DNA of 35,000 nucleotides from Anaeromyces robustus (taxonomy: Eukaryota; Neocallimastigomycota; Neocallimastigomycetes; Neocallimastigales; Neocallimastigaceae). The stretch is taken from positions 1-35,000 of the forward strand of contig MCFG01000108.1 of assembly GCA_002104895.1 (NCBI GenBank), written 5' to 3'. A model generated the notes under the pieces. It was not told where the DNA came from, did not search any database, and saw only the letters and a program-made list of their open reading frames with translations. Shown here in pieces: positions 1 to 13,545 of the stretch. The position numbers and the translations under genes were made by a program. The number at the start of each line of letters is the position of its first letter. Positions within the stretch are counted from its first letter, which is position 1.

Positions 1-1627
<1,627 letters not shown>

Positions 1628-1728
1628 TTATATTTATAATAATATAAATAAAATTTTAAATTTTTGGTGAAGAATTAAAAAAAGAGCAGCTTTCATTCTT
1701 ATTATATAGTTCATATTTTTTACATTGA

Positions 1729-1768
1729 CCAATAAAATTCATTTATTTTTATTTTTTTTATATATAAG
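1729..1768 (-). promoter_or_regulatory. Possible enolase promoter: TATA-like run and CCAAT box
   Basis: About 150 bp upstream of the enolase ATG the minus strand carries CTTATATATAAAAAAA (1768-1753). An ATTGG (CCAAT on the plus strand, 1729-1733) lies just downstream of it. Between these and the ATG is a leader containing GAATGAAAGCTGCTC, one of the few GC-bearing stretches here. In DNA this AT-rich, TATA-like strings arise by chance, so this is a weak call. Confidence 0.3.
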
Positions 1769-3223
1769 TATAAATTAAAATGTATCAATTGAGTTTCTAT
1801 TAATATATTGTAAAGTTTATTGAAACTATTTAAATAATATATTTTAAATAATATATTATTTTACTTTATATAAATTAAAAAGTATTATGTATAGTTTTAC
1901 TATAAAGAAAAAAAAAAAAATTTTTTTTTTTCATTCTATGTTTGATTCATATAAACTATTATTAAAAAATTAAAAAATTATAATCATATATTAGGTATCA
2001 GATAAATCCAATAATTCTTATTGGGCAAGCCACTTGTATTTCATTCGATAATCTTCCATGGAATATAATTTATATTAAAAAAATATATAAAAATTTAAAT
2101 AGATTAATATATAAATTTTATTTTCTAATATATTAAATTAAATTTATTAATTATATCTACTTTAGAATAAAAAAAAGAATAATTACATAATAATATTTAT
2201 TTATTATACAATTAAAGTAATACATACATTGATGTATAATAATCTAAAATATTTATTTATTTGTAGATATATTTATTTATTATTAATTAAATATTTATTT
2301 ACTAAATATTTATTTGTCTATTTACATTTCCATTCATTTATTTGTTTATTTATTTTAATATTTCCATTTAAGGATTTTACATTTTTTATGTATAACCAAT
2401 AATGTAGATTTTATTGTAAACAAATATATAAAAAAATAAAAATAATAAAATACATAAAATACATAAAATTTTATTAAAAGATTACTTTAAACTAAAAATA
2501 GTAACATAAAAATATAAAAATGTCAAATAAATAAATAAAAATAAAAATAAAATAAAAAATAAAAAAAAAAAAAAAAAAGAAATAACAAAATGTAACAATA
2601 ATTAATTGTTTAGATGATTAATTCTATAAAAAAAGATAATAAAACAGATAAAAAGCATTAAAATGAATGGTATAATTAATATTTTTTAAATGTAAACATC
2701 TAATATCTATGAACATATGTAAAATATATAAGTTATATTGACATAGAACAATAATAATAATAATAATATATATTTTTAGAATATACCTAACATAGAACAA
2801 ATAATAATAATAATAATAGATATTTATTATTATAATATATATTATGATAACTTTCTGTTTTTTATTATCTGTTTATACTCTCAATTTGGGCTTTTTTCAT
2901 TTTTATGTTTATTGAATCTTAATAAAAAAACTTAATATTTATTTTTTAACATAAATGATATTCTTTATGTCACATGATTATATATTATGTCATTAAAAAT
3001 CTTTCATTTCAAATTTTTAATTATATTAATGATATGGTTGAAAAAATTCTTTTAATTCTTTTAATATGGTTTAGTTCCCCCGTATTCTTTTGATCAGAAA
3101 AATTTTAAAATTTGTGGCTTGAAAATAAAAAATTTCAAAACGCCATTTCTGTATTTATATTAAGTTAGAATAAAAAAGAAGATACATTAAGATTACAGAA
3201 AACTTTATTAAAAATCTTCATTA
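1769..3223. other. AT-rich intergenic DNA, no gene seen
   Basis: I see no long reading frame or tRNA-like box. Two islands have more mixed bases: 1995-2065, whose minus strand can read MEDYRMKYKWLAQ then stop, and 3070-3150. Both are too short to call genes. A run of A and AAAT-like repeats lies at about 2520-2580, and short (TAA)n runs at 2750-2820. Confidence 0.5.
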
Positions 3224-3425
3224 TTATAAATTCCAATTCTATAATAAAATAATTAATATTTATTATTATAATTTATATGAACAATACTGAATAGATTATT
3301 AATAAAAAAAAAATAATTGTATATATTTCTTTATATAATTATTATTTTGAATTTCAATTCTATTAATAATAAAATAATTAATATTTATTATTAATAATTT
3401 ATATGAACAATACTGAATAAATTAT
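3224..3425. repeat. Imperfect direct repeat of about 78 bp, two copies
   Basis: Copies at about 3224-3300 and 3345-3425 share CAATTCTAT, then AATAAAATAATTAATATTTA, then ATTTATATGAACAATACTGAATA. They differ by a few small insertions, and the period is about 122 bp. The shared ATGAACAATACTGAATA block is too complex to be chance in this background. No function is evident. Confidence 0.7.
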
Positions 3426-4095
3426 AAAAAAAAATATATATATATATATATAATTTTTTTTTATATAATAAAGGTATATTGTTTATACAAAACATTTAAT
3501 GTATTATAAAAAAATGTATCAAAAAGTTTATGTACATAAGAAATGTATCATGCAATATTTAAAATTTTGACCAATAAAAAAATAATTATTTCATTTTATT
3601 AATAGATCAAGGTAAACTAAATAAACAATTTTAATTTTTAAAAAGAAAAAGAATGTTTATGTTTATCATTTTCCTTTTATAGATATTTTTAAAATTAATA
3701 ATTATTTCTACCTAATATCAAATAAATTTATTTATACAAAGTATAAGCATATTATAATATAATATAATTTAATTAAAATAGATTATCTTGAAGAAAAAAA
3801 AAAATTTGGTTCTCCGAAATACCGAAATAAAATTTGTATATTATATATTATTATATATTTATTGTTTATAAAATTTTGTTCAAATAAATTTATTTTTATT
3901 AATTATTAAATATTTAATATGAAATATATTTCAATATTAATAAAGGTTAGAATTTTAATTATTTATATATCAATATTATATAATTAAAAGTATTATAATA
4001 ATTAATTAATATGTTTACTTAATTTATTATTCTTTAACTGATATATTTATATTTATTAAGTATTTACCAACTTTCATTGTTTTATTTTGATAGAT

Positions 4096-4318
4096 AACAT
4101 TTATATATATATAATAATTATATATATAATACAATGTATTATAAACATTATTAAACATTTAATATTGAAAGTTAAAAATTTTATATTAAAACTATCTTTC
4201 TGAATATTTATTATTTTTTAATATATGTTTTTTTTTTTAACTTTCAATATTAAATATTTAATGTATATAATATATTGTATATTATATATATAATTATTAT
4301 TATATATATAACATACAT
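4096..4318. repeat. Fold-back element: inverted repeat with about 80-bp arms
   Basis: The left arm (about 4096-4178) ends ACATTTAATATTGAAAGTTAAAAA. The right arm (about 4229-4318) starts with its reverse complement, TTTTTAACTTTCAATATTAAATATTTAATGT in part. Both arms continue outward as matching ATATATAATAATTATATA runs with an ACAATRTATTATA segment. Arm identity is roughly 85% by eye and the spacer is about 50 bp. It could be a MITE-like fold-back element or a local inverted duplication. I cannot fix a target-site duplication because the flanks are low complexity. Confidence 0.65.
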
Positions 4319-4390
4319 AAATGGATAAAAATCCAATGGATATTTTTAATGCTAAAACTTGTACTGTATGGATTTACAATTGCAAATTAA

Positions 4391-4795
4391 ATCTTTATAA
4401 AATCCTATATATATATATATATATCTACACTATTGATTTATATACAATAGTATAGATATAAATAATTCGTACTGTTTAAGCATATATATAAAGAATTAAT
4501 TGTATATTATTTTTTTACATTAATATCAATATTAAATAGTATATTAACAATTTTATAAATATTATTTATTAATATTTTTTTTTATGTTTAAACATTAATA
4601 TTAATTTAAAAAGCAGATCTTAATTTTAAAATATTTTTTTTAAAAAAAAAAAATATATCTATGTTTAAACATATGAAAAGTATAAAAAAATATAAATAAA
4701 TAATATTTATAGAACTGTTTAAACATTAACATCAATATAAAAAATAGTATAAAGTTAATATTTCATTTTATAATAGTATCTTTTATTTTTTTTTT
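4391..4795. repeat. Degenerate repeats around TGTTTAAACAT
   Basis: The motif TGTTTAAACAT or TGTTTAAGCATA recurs at about 4463, 4584, 4662 and 4713, several times followed by TAA(T/C)AT(T/C)AATAT. A short hairpin at about 4423-4460 pairs CTACACTATTG with CAATAGTATAG. This is decayed tandem duplication. I see no gene. Confidence 0.4.
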
Positions 4796-5170
4796 TAATA
4801 TTTCGATTTTTATTAAATATTTATACCTTTTTCATTGTTATATTCGATTTTTTATTAAATATTACAATCTTTCAAAATATTTGATAAAATTATATATATA
4901 AACGCTTTTATAATTATAATTCTTTATTAAATATTTTTACCTTTTTCTTTATTATATTCGATTTTTTATTAAATATTTATACCTTTTGCTTTGTTATATT
5001 CGATTTTTTATTAAAAATTTATACTTTTTTTTTGTTATATTCGATTTTTTATTAAATATTTATACTTTTTTTTTTTTTTGTTATATTCGATTGTTTATTA
5101 AATATTACAATTTTTTAAAATATTTTAATTTTTTATTATGATAAAATTATATACATAAACACTTTTATAA
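4796..5170. repeat. Minisatellite, unit GTTATATTCGATTTTTTATT-AAATATTTATAC
   Basis: About six copies of a 45-55 bp unit built on TTATATTCGATTTTTTATT then AAATATTTATAC and a variable T run. A higher-order unit is also visible. Twice the array is broken by a segment with ATTACAATCTTTCAAAATAT or a close variant, followed by GATAAAATTATATA(T/C)ATAAACRCTTTTATAATTAT (about 4862-4918 and 5102-5174). The T runs differ in length between copies. Confidence 0.7.
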
Positions 5171-5174
5171 TTAT

Positions 5175-5184
5175 TAATACTAAA

Positions 5185-5221
<37 letters not shown>

Positions 5222-6377
5222 CTGATAGAAAAAAATAAAAATTAGATAATAATTATAAGAAAATCATAAATGAAAAAAAAAAAAAAAAAAAAAAGATTTC
5301 AATATTAATAAATTATTCTTCACATTTAATATATATATATTTTTTTTCTTTTCATTATAGAATATATATAATATAAGATTTACTTAAAATTTCTATTATT
5401 AATTAATAATACAGCTTTTGTTATAATTTTTCTCCTAAAGCTGATTTGAATTTATGAACAATTTTTTTATGAAAAGTTTTTTTTTTTTTACTTTTTATTT
5501 CATCATTTTCATTCATTTTTATAAAAATTATATATAGCATTATTTATTTAAGTTAAAATTTTATTTAAAATTATTTTAAAGAATAGTTCTTTAACCTATG
5601 TGTATAACAATATATACACATATATTATAAATATTCAAATAAAAATATTTATCTAAAAATTAATTATCATCGAAAGATCCCTTTAAATTTTTAAATCATA
5701 TGTTTATATTTATTTTTTCTTTCTAAAATATTTAATAAAAATTAAATCAATATTGACTGCAACATAATGAAAATATATTTAATTTTACATAATTTATTAT
5801 AATAAAGAGTATTCTAGTTATATAAATAATGCAATTATTAATATAATTAGATTATATTTTATATACATAATTATTATTTCGGATTATATATTTAACACTT
5901 TATGTAAATATTGTTATAATTCATATTAAATAGCACTAAAAATTATATATATTTTTTACTTGTTTTGAACGAATAATATTATTATTAATATGAATAACCA
6001 TAATCAAAGTATTAAAAATAAAAATTATATATTTCTTCTTTTATTCAAATTAACAGTATTAAAATATAATAAATTAATATAATATATAAATTATATATTA
6101 TATTAACTATAATTGAAATAAGTAATAACTAATTATTAGTTATTATGTTATATTTATTAATAAAGTAAAACAAAATAAGCCGTTGAAGATAAATTAGAAA
6201 TTAATTCATTATTAGATTTAAAATCTTTTAATATTGATAAAATTAAAATTATAAAGTTGCTTTGCTTTCATATAAATAGTAAAAAAATAATTAATATTCA
6301 TAATAATAAAATAATCAAGTGTAATGCTATAATAATTGTATTGAAATATCATATATATAAAGTTCTAATTGTACACT

Positions 6378-6416
<39 letters not shown>

Positions 6417-6634
6417 GTTATTTTATGATAGTTGGAATGCTTTTAATAAAATTAATATATAACAACCTATTATTTTTTATAATATTCCATATTATATTAG
6501 TTTTCATTGAATATTAAAAAGAAATTTACATTATTAAAAAAATAATAATAATAATAATAATAAATAAAATAAAATACAATAATTTCAAAATAAAACTAAT
6601 AAATAACCAATTCACTAGCTTTTATTTTTTTTTA
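5175..6634. other. AT-rich intergenic DNA with long homopolymer runs
   Basis: No gene seen. It contains an A run at 5190-5218, another around 5275-5294, and a T run of about 34 at 6380-6413. Around 6177-6378 one plus frame is open for about 60 codons without an ATG and with mostly Ile/Lys/Asn codons. I do not count it as coding. Confidence 0.5.
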
Positions 6635-6719
6635 CTTAGAGTTAAAATAATGATTTTTTTTATATATAAACTGCTAATAAATTATTAAATTCATATATAA
6701 AAAAAATCATTATTTTAAC
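6635..6719. repeat. Inverted repeat (hairpin), 27-bp perfect arms
   Basis: Left arm 6641-6667 (GTTAAAATAATGA, eight T, then ATATAT) is the exact reverse complement of 6693-6719. The match extends outward with one mismatch to TTAG. The loop is about 25 bp. The arms are not simple repeats, so this is a real inverted structure, possibly a small non-autonomous transposon end pair or an RNA hairpin. Confidence 0.65.
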
Positions 6720-6778
6720 ACTAACCCTTAATATTATATAAAAAGTAAAGATTAGAATTAATTATATATATATAAATA

Positions 6779-6922
6779 TTTGTTTATTTTCAAGTAATTA
6801 TATAACAACTTATAATCTTCTTTAAGCATTTATATTTGTTTATTTTCAATGTAATTATATAGCAACTTTTAATTTTCTTTATATATATATTTTTGTTTAT
6901 TTTCAATGTAATTATATAGCAG
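6779..6922 (+). repeat. Three tandem copies of a 56-57 bp unit
   Basis: Units start at 6779, 6835 and 6892 with TTTGTTTATTTTCAATGTAA then TTATATAGCAACTT. The first copy lacks one T and reads ATAACAACTT. The third is truncated. No function is evident. Confidence 0.75.
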
Positions 6923-6924
6923 AT

Positions 6925-7904
6925 TTAAATTATTTATTTTTTTCAAAAATTATTCAATATAGTTAAATCTATCTTAGATCAAATATTAATATGATTCAAT
7001 AAATTAATATTATATATTAAAAAGATTAAAAATATAATATCAAAATCAATACATACATATCTGCATTTATTTAATTTTTATAGAATTAATATACACTTTA
7101 TTTTTATTTTTATTTGTTTTTGATATTTCATATGATAGATAATAAATAATTTATAGTTAAAAAAATAAATAATTAAAATATGTATAATAATAATAATTAA
7201 TAATAATAATACTAGAACAAATATGATAATATTCATCATACAAATTATATATTAAATCAAATATATCACTTTTGTAATGATTCTTTGATTTTTATGTAAC
7301 TTTATGTTTAAATGATTTTATCATTGACTGAACAAATGAAACTACATATATATTATTTAATAATGATAATGATAATTAAAATAATAAATTATATCAAAAT
7401 ATACTTCAAAAACAAAAATAATAACTTTGTTGCTTCTAATCAATTAAATCAATTGCTTATTTAAAAATAATAATATTTTATATTATTCTGTCTCCATTTT
7501 GTTTATCTATGATACATAGTGGTTAAGTATGGAGCAAGAATAAACAAAGTATATTTATAAAAAATTATATTAATATATACAATAACTAAATATTATAAAT
7601 TATAAATTCTTATATAAAGTGCTAATTCATAACCAAAATATATCACGAATATTATTAGAGTATTACTATTTAAATTTTTTTCCAGACATTTTTAAAATAA
7701 ATAATAAAATTTTTTTTCTAGACTTTTTTTAACATGTTTACATAATATGAAAAAAAATAAATAAATATTATTATAATTTCTATTGCTTTTATCACTATGA
7801 TCAATTTTTTATAGAAAAAATGATTATATTGCATAACAGTTACAGTATTATATTTTAATAATACTGATTTTAATGTAATACACATATATTGTTAATTTTT
7901 TTTA
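6925..7904. other. AT-rich intergenic DNA, no gene seen
   Basis: I see no reading frame of useful length and no RNA gene. The mixed-base stretch at 7488-7552 (TCTGTCTCCATTTTG ... AAGTATGGAGCAAGAATAAAC) has weak inverted similarity between its ends but no tRNA B box. Confidence 0.45.
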
Positions 7905-7976
7905 ACAAAAAAAAATAATAATAATTAATAATAATAATTAATAATTAATAATAATAATAGTAATAATAATAATAAT

Positions 7977-8017
<41 letters not shown>

Positions 8018-8064
8018 GATAATAATAATAATAATAATAACAAATAATAATAATTAATAATAAT

Positions 8065-8108
<44 letters not shown>

Positions 8109-8125
8109 GTTAATAATAATAAATA
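7905..8125. repeat. (TAA)n microsatellite, interrupted
   Basis: AAT/TAA triplets run over most of this span with TTAATAATAATAAT interruptions and single G or C substitutions. The interruptions fit an old array. Confidence 0.9.
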
Positions 8126-8497
8126 ATAATTATAATATGAAAATAATGAAAATAAATATTTATTATGATTATAGTTAAGATTGATAGTATAATATATTGT
8201 AATATTATGCTTCTGAAACAAAATAATTATTTTGTATTATTTAGATAAATTAAAATGTTATTAACAATAGTAAAGTAATAAAAAAAAAAAAAAAAAGAAA
8301 ATGTAAAAATAGATTTTATTCATATTCTATTATAAAAAATGCTTTATTAATTATTATAATAGTATTAAAATTATGTAAAAAAAAAATTTACTATATTTTT
8401 TATATAAAAAATTTTTTATTTTTAGTTTTTGTTTTTCCTTTATTGTATTATATATTTTTCTATTAATAAGAAATAAATCTCCAATTTTAAAAATTTT

Positions 8498-8498
<1 letters not shown>

Positions 8499-8575
<77 letters not shown>

Positions 8576-8654
8576 TAATAATAATTATAATAGTTAATAA
8601 TAATAATTAATAATAATAATAATAATAATTAATAATAATTAATAATAATAATCA

Positions 8655-8685
<31 letters not shown>

Positions 8686-8908
8686 TAATAATAAATAATA
8701 ATATAATTAATAATGAGAATAATAATAAATAATAATAATAATAGTTAATAATAATAGTTAATAATAAATAATAATAATTAATAAATAATAATAACAATAA
8801 TAATAATAATAATAATAATAAATAATAATAATAATAGTTAATAATAATAATAATAATAATTATAATAATAATAATAATAAATAATAATAATAATAATAAT
8901 AAATAATA

Positions 8909-8984
<76 letters not shown>

Positions 8985-9021
8985 GTTAATAATAATAATA
9001 GTTAATAATAATAATAATAAT
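8499..9021. repeat. Long (TAA)n microsatellite tract, over 500 bp
   Basis: An almost unbroken tract of AAT/TAA triplets with TTAATAATAATAAT and GTTAATAATAATAAT variants. The ends (about 8499-8575 and 8905-8985) are the purest parts. No strand shows coding structure, since one frame is full of TAA stops. Confidence 0.92.
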
Positions 9022-9653
9022 TTATTTTTATTTTTTATTTTTTATTATATTATTATATATTAATGTTCATAGATTTAATAATATTAATATTAATATTAAT
9101 ATATATTTAATATTTCAATTTTAGTTTTATTTTTTTAATACATCTCCATATTAATTTATAATACAAAAATAAAAAAATACACAAAGATGATGATTCTAAT
9201 TATTTATAAATATTATTTGAAAATTCAATTTCATTTAAAAATGTTTCATTATCTAATGACAGCATTCATATTCACGTGATTATATTTAATTTATTTCGGA
9301 ATAATTCTGTATTTTATACTATATAAATTAACTGTAATATATTAAAGATATCTATCTTTTTTAACCTTATATATAAATTATTTTTCCATATTAAAAAAAA
9401 TTTTTTTTAATATTTTCTTATATTGATATTGATTATATTAAAATAATATATTTCATATATATTTCATATATATATTTATATATTTTATATTATATAAATT
9501 TCAATCCGGACCCTACTTAATAACTATATAAAACAATATTAAAAAAATTTTTTTTTCATAATATATCCATTATAATAGTTAGTGGCAAGGATAAAAAGAG
9601 CATCTTTTTTACTTATTAGGAATTTTGTATCTTAATAAAGGGAAAAATTAACA

Positions 9654-9707
<54 letters not shown>

Positions 9708-12595
9708 TAATACTAATATAATTTTTTTTATACATTTTCATTAGTTATATATTAATTTAAATTATTAATTAATTATCATAAATATATTAGTATTAATTGT
9801 TTTTTTTTATTTTAATATTTAATATTTATTAGTTATATTATTTTTTTATTCAATTATTATTATTACAATAAAAAATAATCCGTTTTTTATATTATATTAT
9901 ATTTAAGGATTGACTTATTAATCATTATTGAATTTTCCTTTTTTAGATACGTGAAACGATTATTCATAATAATTAATTATAATTATTAAATATTAATTTT
10001 TTAAGATATTTATATATATATATCTTATAATATTTTTAAAAGTATTTATTTTTTCTTTTACATTATTATTTGTTCAATTTATTTGTAATATAGAAGAAAA
10101 AAAAATTTTTTTTTTGTATCATTTAAATAATATAAAAAAATTTTTTTATGGTAACTATTTTGTTTACACAGAGTTTTAAATATGAATGACAAAGAATGAT
10201 GATATAAATTAAATAAATGACTTAAAAAGAATAAACTATTCATAAATAAATAAATAATTTTTATTATTATAATAATTAATAATAATAATAATAATTATAA
10301 AAATTGTAATAATTATATAAAATTACAATATAATAAAGATATTAAGGAAAGGAGAATCATATAGCAAATCCATATAATAATATTAATATTAATAAAATAA
10401 TATATTAATTGATTATAATATGAAATGTCAAAAAAAAATTTTTTTTTAAATATTATTTATTACACATGAAAAAAAAATTAAAATTAAAATTAAAATTAAT
10501 ATTTATTGTATTTATTGTATTTATTGTATTTATTATTTATTTTTGTATTTTTTTTTTTTTTTTGTTCAATTTTTTCATTAGTGTCATTTATATTATACCT
10601 GTGTAACTAATGTGATATTTATATTAATTCATTAATAAATAAAATTATTTTTTAGTTATTCTATTCTTCTATTCTTATAATCTTCTATTATTCTATTTTT
10701 TTTTGAAATTAGAATATTTAAAATTATAATAAATTATAAAAAAAATTGGTTAAAAAAAGAGAATTTAAAAATTTAAAAAAATCTATATTCTAATTATTTT
10801 TATTAATAAATATAGTTTGACAACAATTTTTAATTGGAGATTAATAATAATAAAAAATATATTCTTAATATACTAATTTATTTATATTATTTTATATATA
10901 TATATATTTCCATAATTGAAAATATAATAGAGACATCTTTTAATTATTATAATTATAATTATTATACTACTATTAATTAATAAGTAATGGTTTATAAAAA
11001 AAAAGATTTATATATTTTTATAAATTTATTATTTATTTAGTTATTTAGCTATTTATAAAAATTATTAAAAATATAATATTTAATATTAATAAATACATTA
11101 AATACATTAATAATAACTGGTATAATTTTATATGTTTGGAGTACATGCATTTCAATAACAAAATGTAATATTTTTTGAATAAGTTGAATTATGAATTATG
11201 TATTTATATTTCACACACACAAAAAAAAATAGTTTTTTTTAAGTATTACTTTTTTAAAATTTTTTTTAATCTTTTATTTTAATTTTAATAATAATTATAA
11301 TTATAATTATAATCATTATCTTTCTTAATAAAACTTTAATAATAAACTATTCTAAATATATATAAAATATATTTTAAGGAACTTTTTTTTTTTGTTGTTA
11401 GTATTTTTTATAAAATTAATCCAAACAATAAATATGAATTAATAAATTAACAAATTATTAAATATATACTCTTTTTTAAAGTTTATAATAATTATTAAAT
11501 TTATATTAATAATAAATTAAATTTTTAATAAAAAATAAAAAATATAAATAATTTATAAAGTTATTCATAATATTTATAAAGAAATGCCGTTGTAGTTAAA
11601 TAGTTAATAGTTAATAGTTTGTTTTTCAATTTATAATTAATTAATAGTTTTTATATTAAATAATAATGAATAATAATAATTATTATAAAATAATACTAGA
11701 AATATGAATAAATTTATATAAAAATTCTTAGTATTTCAAGTATAACTATAACTATGGTATTCAATAGTATTATGAACTATTTATTTTTATTTAAAAATAT
11801 TTTTTTTTTTTAATTTTTAATTTTTTATTTTTAATTAATGAAAAAAATTTTAATTAATATTTAATAATAATCATGCTAAATATAAATTAAAATCTATAAT
11901 GTATTACATATTACGTAATGTATACATTAATTAATTAAATTTTAATATTCAAGGTTTACTAATTATATATTATATAAAATGAAATAGATTATAATATAAT
12001 ATAGAATCTATGGTAGTACTAATTATTTTTTAGATAATTCATTTATTACATATATAATAAATTAATTTATAATATATTATTAAATTAAAAATTAAATGTA
12101 ATTGAATAATTATTATATGATATATTGAATATTGAATATACAATAATTGATTTAAAATATAATTAAAAAAAAAATAAAATTAAAAAAAAAAATAATAATA
12201 ATAAAAAAAAAAAAATAGAATTAGAATTAATTATTAAATAATAATAGTAAAAAAATAAAACAATATGTAACATAATTTTAAAAGTATTTATTTATTTTTA
12301 TTTTAAATTTCATTGTTAATTATTATTTATTTTATTTTATTTTATTTTTTTTTATTTTTTTTTCCCTTGATCAACATTTTTTTTAATACTTATTAACTAT
12401 TACAAAAAAAAATTCATACTATTGTATATTTTTATTATTTTGCCAATAAAAAATATTTATACAATAATAGATTAAATAAAATAAAAAAAAAATAATATTT
12501 AATATTATTTACAGTAGGATATGAATTTTTTTTTTTTTTGTAATATATAAATATATATATATTGAGTTTTAATAGGTACATGTATATGTTATAAA
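9022..12595. other. AT-rich intergenic DNA, no gene seen
   Basis: About 3.6 kb with no supported gene. A short (AAT)n run at 9657-9706 follows an ATG (9654) but the frame stops within about 20 codons. The more complex patches at 9490-9520, 9570-9652, 10321-10370 and 11130-11180 are too short to interpret. (AT)n and A/T homopolymers are frequent. Confidence 0.45.
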
Positions 12596-12676
12596 ACGAA
12601 AATGTATATTGTATATATTGTATATATTGTGTATATTGTATATATTGTATCTATTGTATATATTATATGTATATAG
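12596..12676. repeat. Tandem TATATTGTA repeat
   Basis: About seven copies of a 9-11 bp unit (TGTATATAT or TGTATATTG) with single-base variants such as TGTGTATAT and TGTATCTAT. Confidence 0.8.
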
Positions 12677-13400
12677 ATTTAAATTCAATTTAATTACTTA
12701 AAATTAAAAAATTATAATATTTAATTATAATTATTTATTTTATTTATTTATTTATTTTTTTTTTTTTTACAAAAAAAAATTTAATTAGAAATAATTTTAA
12801 TTATAATTAATTATAATTAATTTTATTAGGTAAATGTTTTTTTTTTTATTTCATATATTATTTAATTATTTCATCAATTATATAATTAAATATATTAATT
12901 TATTGATATATATAAATATATTTATATTTATATTTATTATTAATAATGAACAATAATAATAAACATAACATGAGAATTACTTTGTTTTCTTTTTTTTTTT
13001 TTTTTTTTTTTTTTTCCTTTACCATAAAAAAAAATATTAATATTAATAAAAAAAATTTATAATCTATAAACTATAAACTTAAAAAATATAAAACACTATA
13101 ATAAAATAAACAATTTTCTTTCTTTCTTTCTTTCTTTCATTTTTTTTTTTAAATTATATTTTAATTAATAAATAAATATAATTTTTTTTTATTTTTATAT
13201 TAATTTAAATTAATAATTACATTTTTAATATTTAATTATAAATAATTATAAAAAATAGTTTCTAAAGATTTGATAATATCAAATTTTTAAATTTCATAAA
13301 TTTTAATTATAGATATTATTTTTTTCTTTTGATACTTTAATATTAGGTTTAATAGGTTTAAAAATATATTCTTAAATTATCTAGTATTTTATCTTTATAT
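12677..13400. other. AT-rich intergenic DNA with (CTTT)n
   Basis: No gene seen. It includes a T run at about 12988-13014 and a clean (CTTT)n tract at about 13115-13138. The right part (13260 onward) becomes the downstream flank of the minus-strand channel gene. Confidence 0.5.
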
Positions 13401-13407
13401 TTTTTCT

Positions 13408-13445
13408 TAAGTTATGCGAAAAGAAAAATCTTAATTTATGCGAAT
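13408..13445 (-). promoter_or_regulatory. Conserved downstream motif TTCGCATAA, two copies, after MscL gene A
   Basis: On the minus strand, about 100 and 125 bp after the stop of gene A, TTCGCATAAATTAAG and TTCGCATAACTTAAG occur in tandem. A related TTCGCATAATTTAA lies downstream of gene D (21820-21833) and ATTCGCAATAATTAA downstream of gene C (18442-18456). Conservation in otherwise diverged flanks suggests a 3'UTR or 3'-end processing element, or simply shared ancestry of the duplicated units. Function is inferred only. Confidence 0.4.
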
Positions 13446-13545
13446 TGAGAACGTATATAGTTTAATATAAATTTAATGATAGATTTCTTTTATCTTTTTT
13501 ATTTAATTCATCTTATTTTATTTTTAAAAGGAGTCTAATTTGAGT

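Noticed and set aside
6177-6378. Sixty-codon open plus frame in the gene-free region
   Set aside because: No ATG, preceded at once by a stop, composition mainly Ile/Lys/Asn as expected from random AT-rich DNA, no second exon seen.
7488-7552. Possible tRNA or small structured RNA
   Set aside because: No A or B box and no cloverleaf pairing by eye; weak inverted similarity only.
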